From Phycisphaerae bacterium (GTDB lineage Bacteria; Planctomycetota; Phycisphaerae; SM23-33): a stretch of 49,604 nt of DNA. Shown piece by piece: positions 49,192 to 49,604 of this stretch. Made by a program: the position numbers and the translations under genes. The notes under the pieces are model-generated. The model ran no database searches. It was not told the origin of the DNA and saw only the letters and a list, made by a program, of their open reading frames with translations. Where the stretch lies: NCBI GenBank assembly GCA_003551645.1, contig PUND01000019.1, positions 1-49,604 on the forward strand, written 5' to 3'. Within the stretch, counting starts at the first letter, position 1. Every line of letters starts with the position of its first letter.

Positions 49192-49604
49192 TGTCCGGCC
49201 GCTTCCAGAAACCGGGCGACGTTGTCCTCGACCAGGTCGTCGAAACTCCCGTGCCGCCCGCCCAGCACGGGAAAGTTGTCGAAGACCACCACCGTCCCGT
49301 CCAGGCGCTCGGCCAGGAAATCCGCCGCACGACGTCCCTCCGGCCGATTGGCTATAACGACGACCGCGCCTGCCTCCCTGCCGGCGTCGTGCGCCTGCTG
49401 CAACCGTCGCGGGACCTCGACGTCCGCACCGCGGTAGGTGCCCACCACCCGCAGCCCCATCCACTCGCAGAAAGCCCGCTGGTGGACGCTGGCAACCACG
49501 GGCGTACCGTTGAGGCGACCCATCTTCTCCTCGACCCGCGCCGAAAGCAGGTCCAGCCGTCGGGCTATGGCTTCCAGGCGCTCGTCGGCCGACTCGCGGT
49601 CGAG
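49188..49604 (-). CDS. Metal-binding lipoprotein of ABC transporter (ZnuA-like), 3' part
   Basis: The frame is open to the right edge, so the N-terminus (signal peptide and first metal ligands) is outside. The visible C-terminal ~138 residues have VVASVHQRAFCEWMGLRVVG, with the conserved His of the SVHQRAF segment, AGAVVVIANRP and FPVLGGRHGSFDDLVEDNVARFLEA. This matches the C-lobe of cluster A-I (ZnuA/TroA) binding proteins. Its stop overlaps the ATPase start (GTGA), confirming one operon. Confidence 0.82.
   Translation of the reverse strand, partial: LDRESADERLEAIARRLDLLSARVEEKMGRLNGTPVVASVHQRAFCEWMGLRVVGTYRGADVEVPRRLQQAHDAGREAGAVVVIANRPEGRRAADFLAERLDGTVVVFDNFPVLGGRHGSFDDLVEDNVARFLEAAGQ

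Overview
The window reads as a piece of a Planctomycetota chromosome, most likely from a Phycisphaerae-like lineage. This is inferred from gene content and repeats, not from a marker-gene tree. The signs are: high G+C throughout; a secreted PEP-CTERM protein; a ThuA-domain/Gfo-Idh-MocA fusion; an AraC regulator with a XylR/LacI-type sensor; a very long GreA-type elongation factor (long GreA is also known in Chlamydiae, same superphylum); two clpP genes after tig; many secreted proteins of unknown function; and dispersed palindromes of the CACGGGCAT-G-ATGCCCGTG kind. Most genes are housekeeping and co-linear. No CRISPR array, rRNA, complete transposon or recognisable defence island is present.

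Layout. 1-845: 3' end of a tyrosine recombinase, a degenerate tail of a second recombinase, a two-way terminator, and a tRNA-Gly(GCC) on the opposite strand; this looks like the edge of an element integrated at the tRNA. 1064-5234: CaCA-type cation antiporter, a secreted protein, an orphan DNA adenine methyltransferase and a small membrane protein. 8815-5269 (minus): a proteostasis operon, tig-clpP-clpP-lipoprotein. 9059-10243: acetylornithine-type aminotransferase, followed by a striking array of palindromes. 10624-15361 (minus): a large secreted protein with a C-terminal TPR-like region, a beta-propeller lipoprotein and the PEP-CTERM protein, the last divergent from an AraC/XylR regulator (15562-16716).

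16918-20323 is the best functional unit: a Crp/Fnr regulator of HcpR type, a perfect TTGAC-N4-GTCAA operator centred exactly 41.5 bases upstream of the start point predicted from the -10 box, a multi-cysteine ferredoxin and the hybrid-cluster protein Hcp. It is predicted to respond to NO/nitrosative stress in an anaerobic or microaerobic cell. 20559-24217 holds two unknown secreted proteins and a GT4 glycosyltransferase. 24747-31158 holds a histone-H1-like winged-helix protein, tRNA-Val, murA, trxB, a secreted protein and the ThuA/oxidoreductase fusion, the last transcribed away from efp.

31289-49604: elongation factor P, a URO-D-family protein, a PilZ protein, phosphofructokinase, a PBP4-type carboxypeptidase, a coupled set of a 43-codon ORF and two CNNM/CBS membrane proteins, a metallo-beta-lactamase-fold protein with a degraded metal site, ComEC, DAHP synthase with a small coiled-coil membrane protein, serS, long greA, and a zinc/manganese ABC transporter operon running off the right edge.

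The window does not contain an obvious new multi-gene system. The observations most worth following are the HcpR-operator geometry, the nested palindrome array and a ~148-base dispersed repeat pair, repeat DNA inside the dacB signal-peptide region, H1-like basic tails on trigger factor and on a winged-helix protein, a tRNA-Val with C at position 33, and three candidate leaderless promoters.
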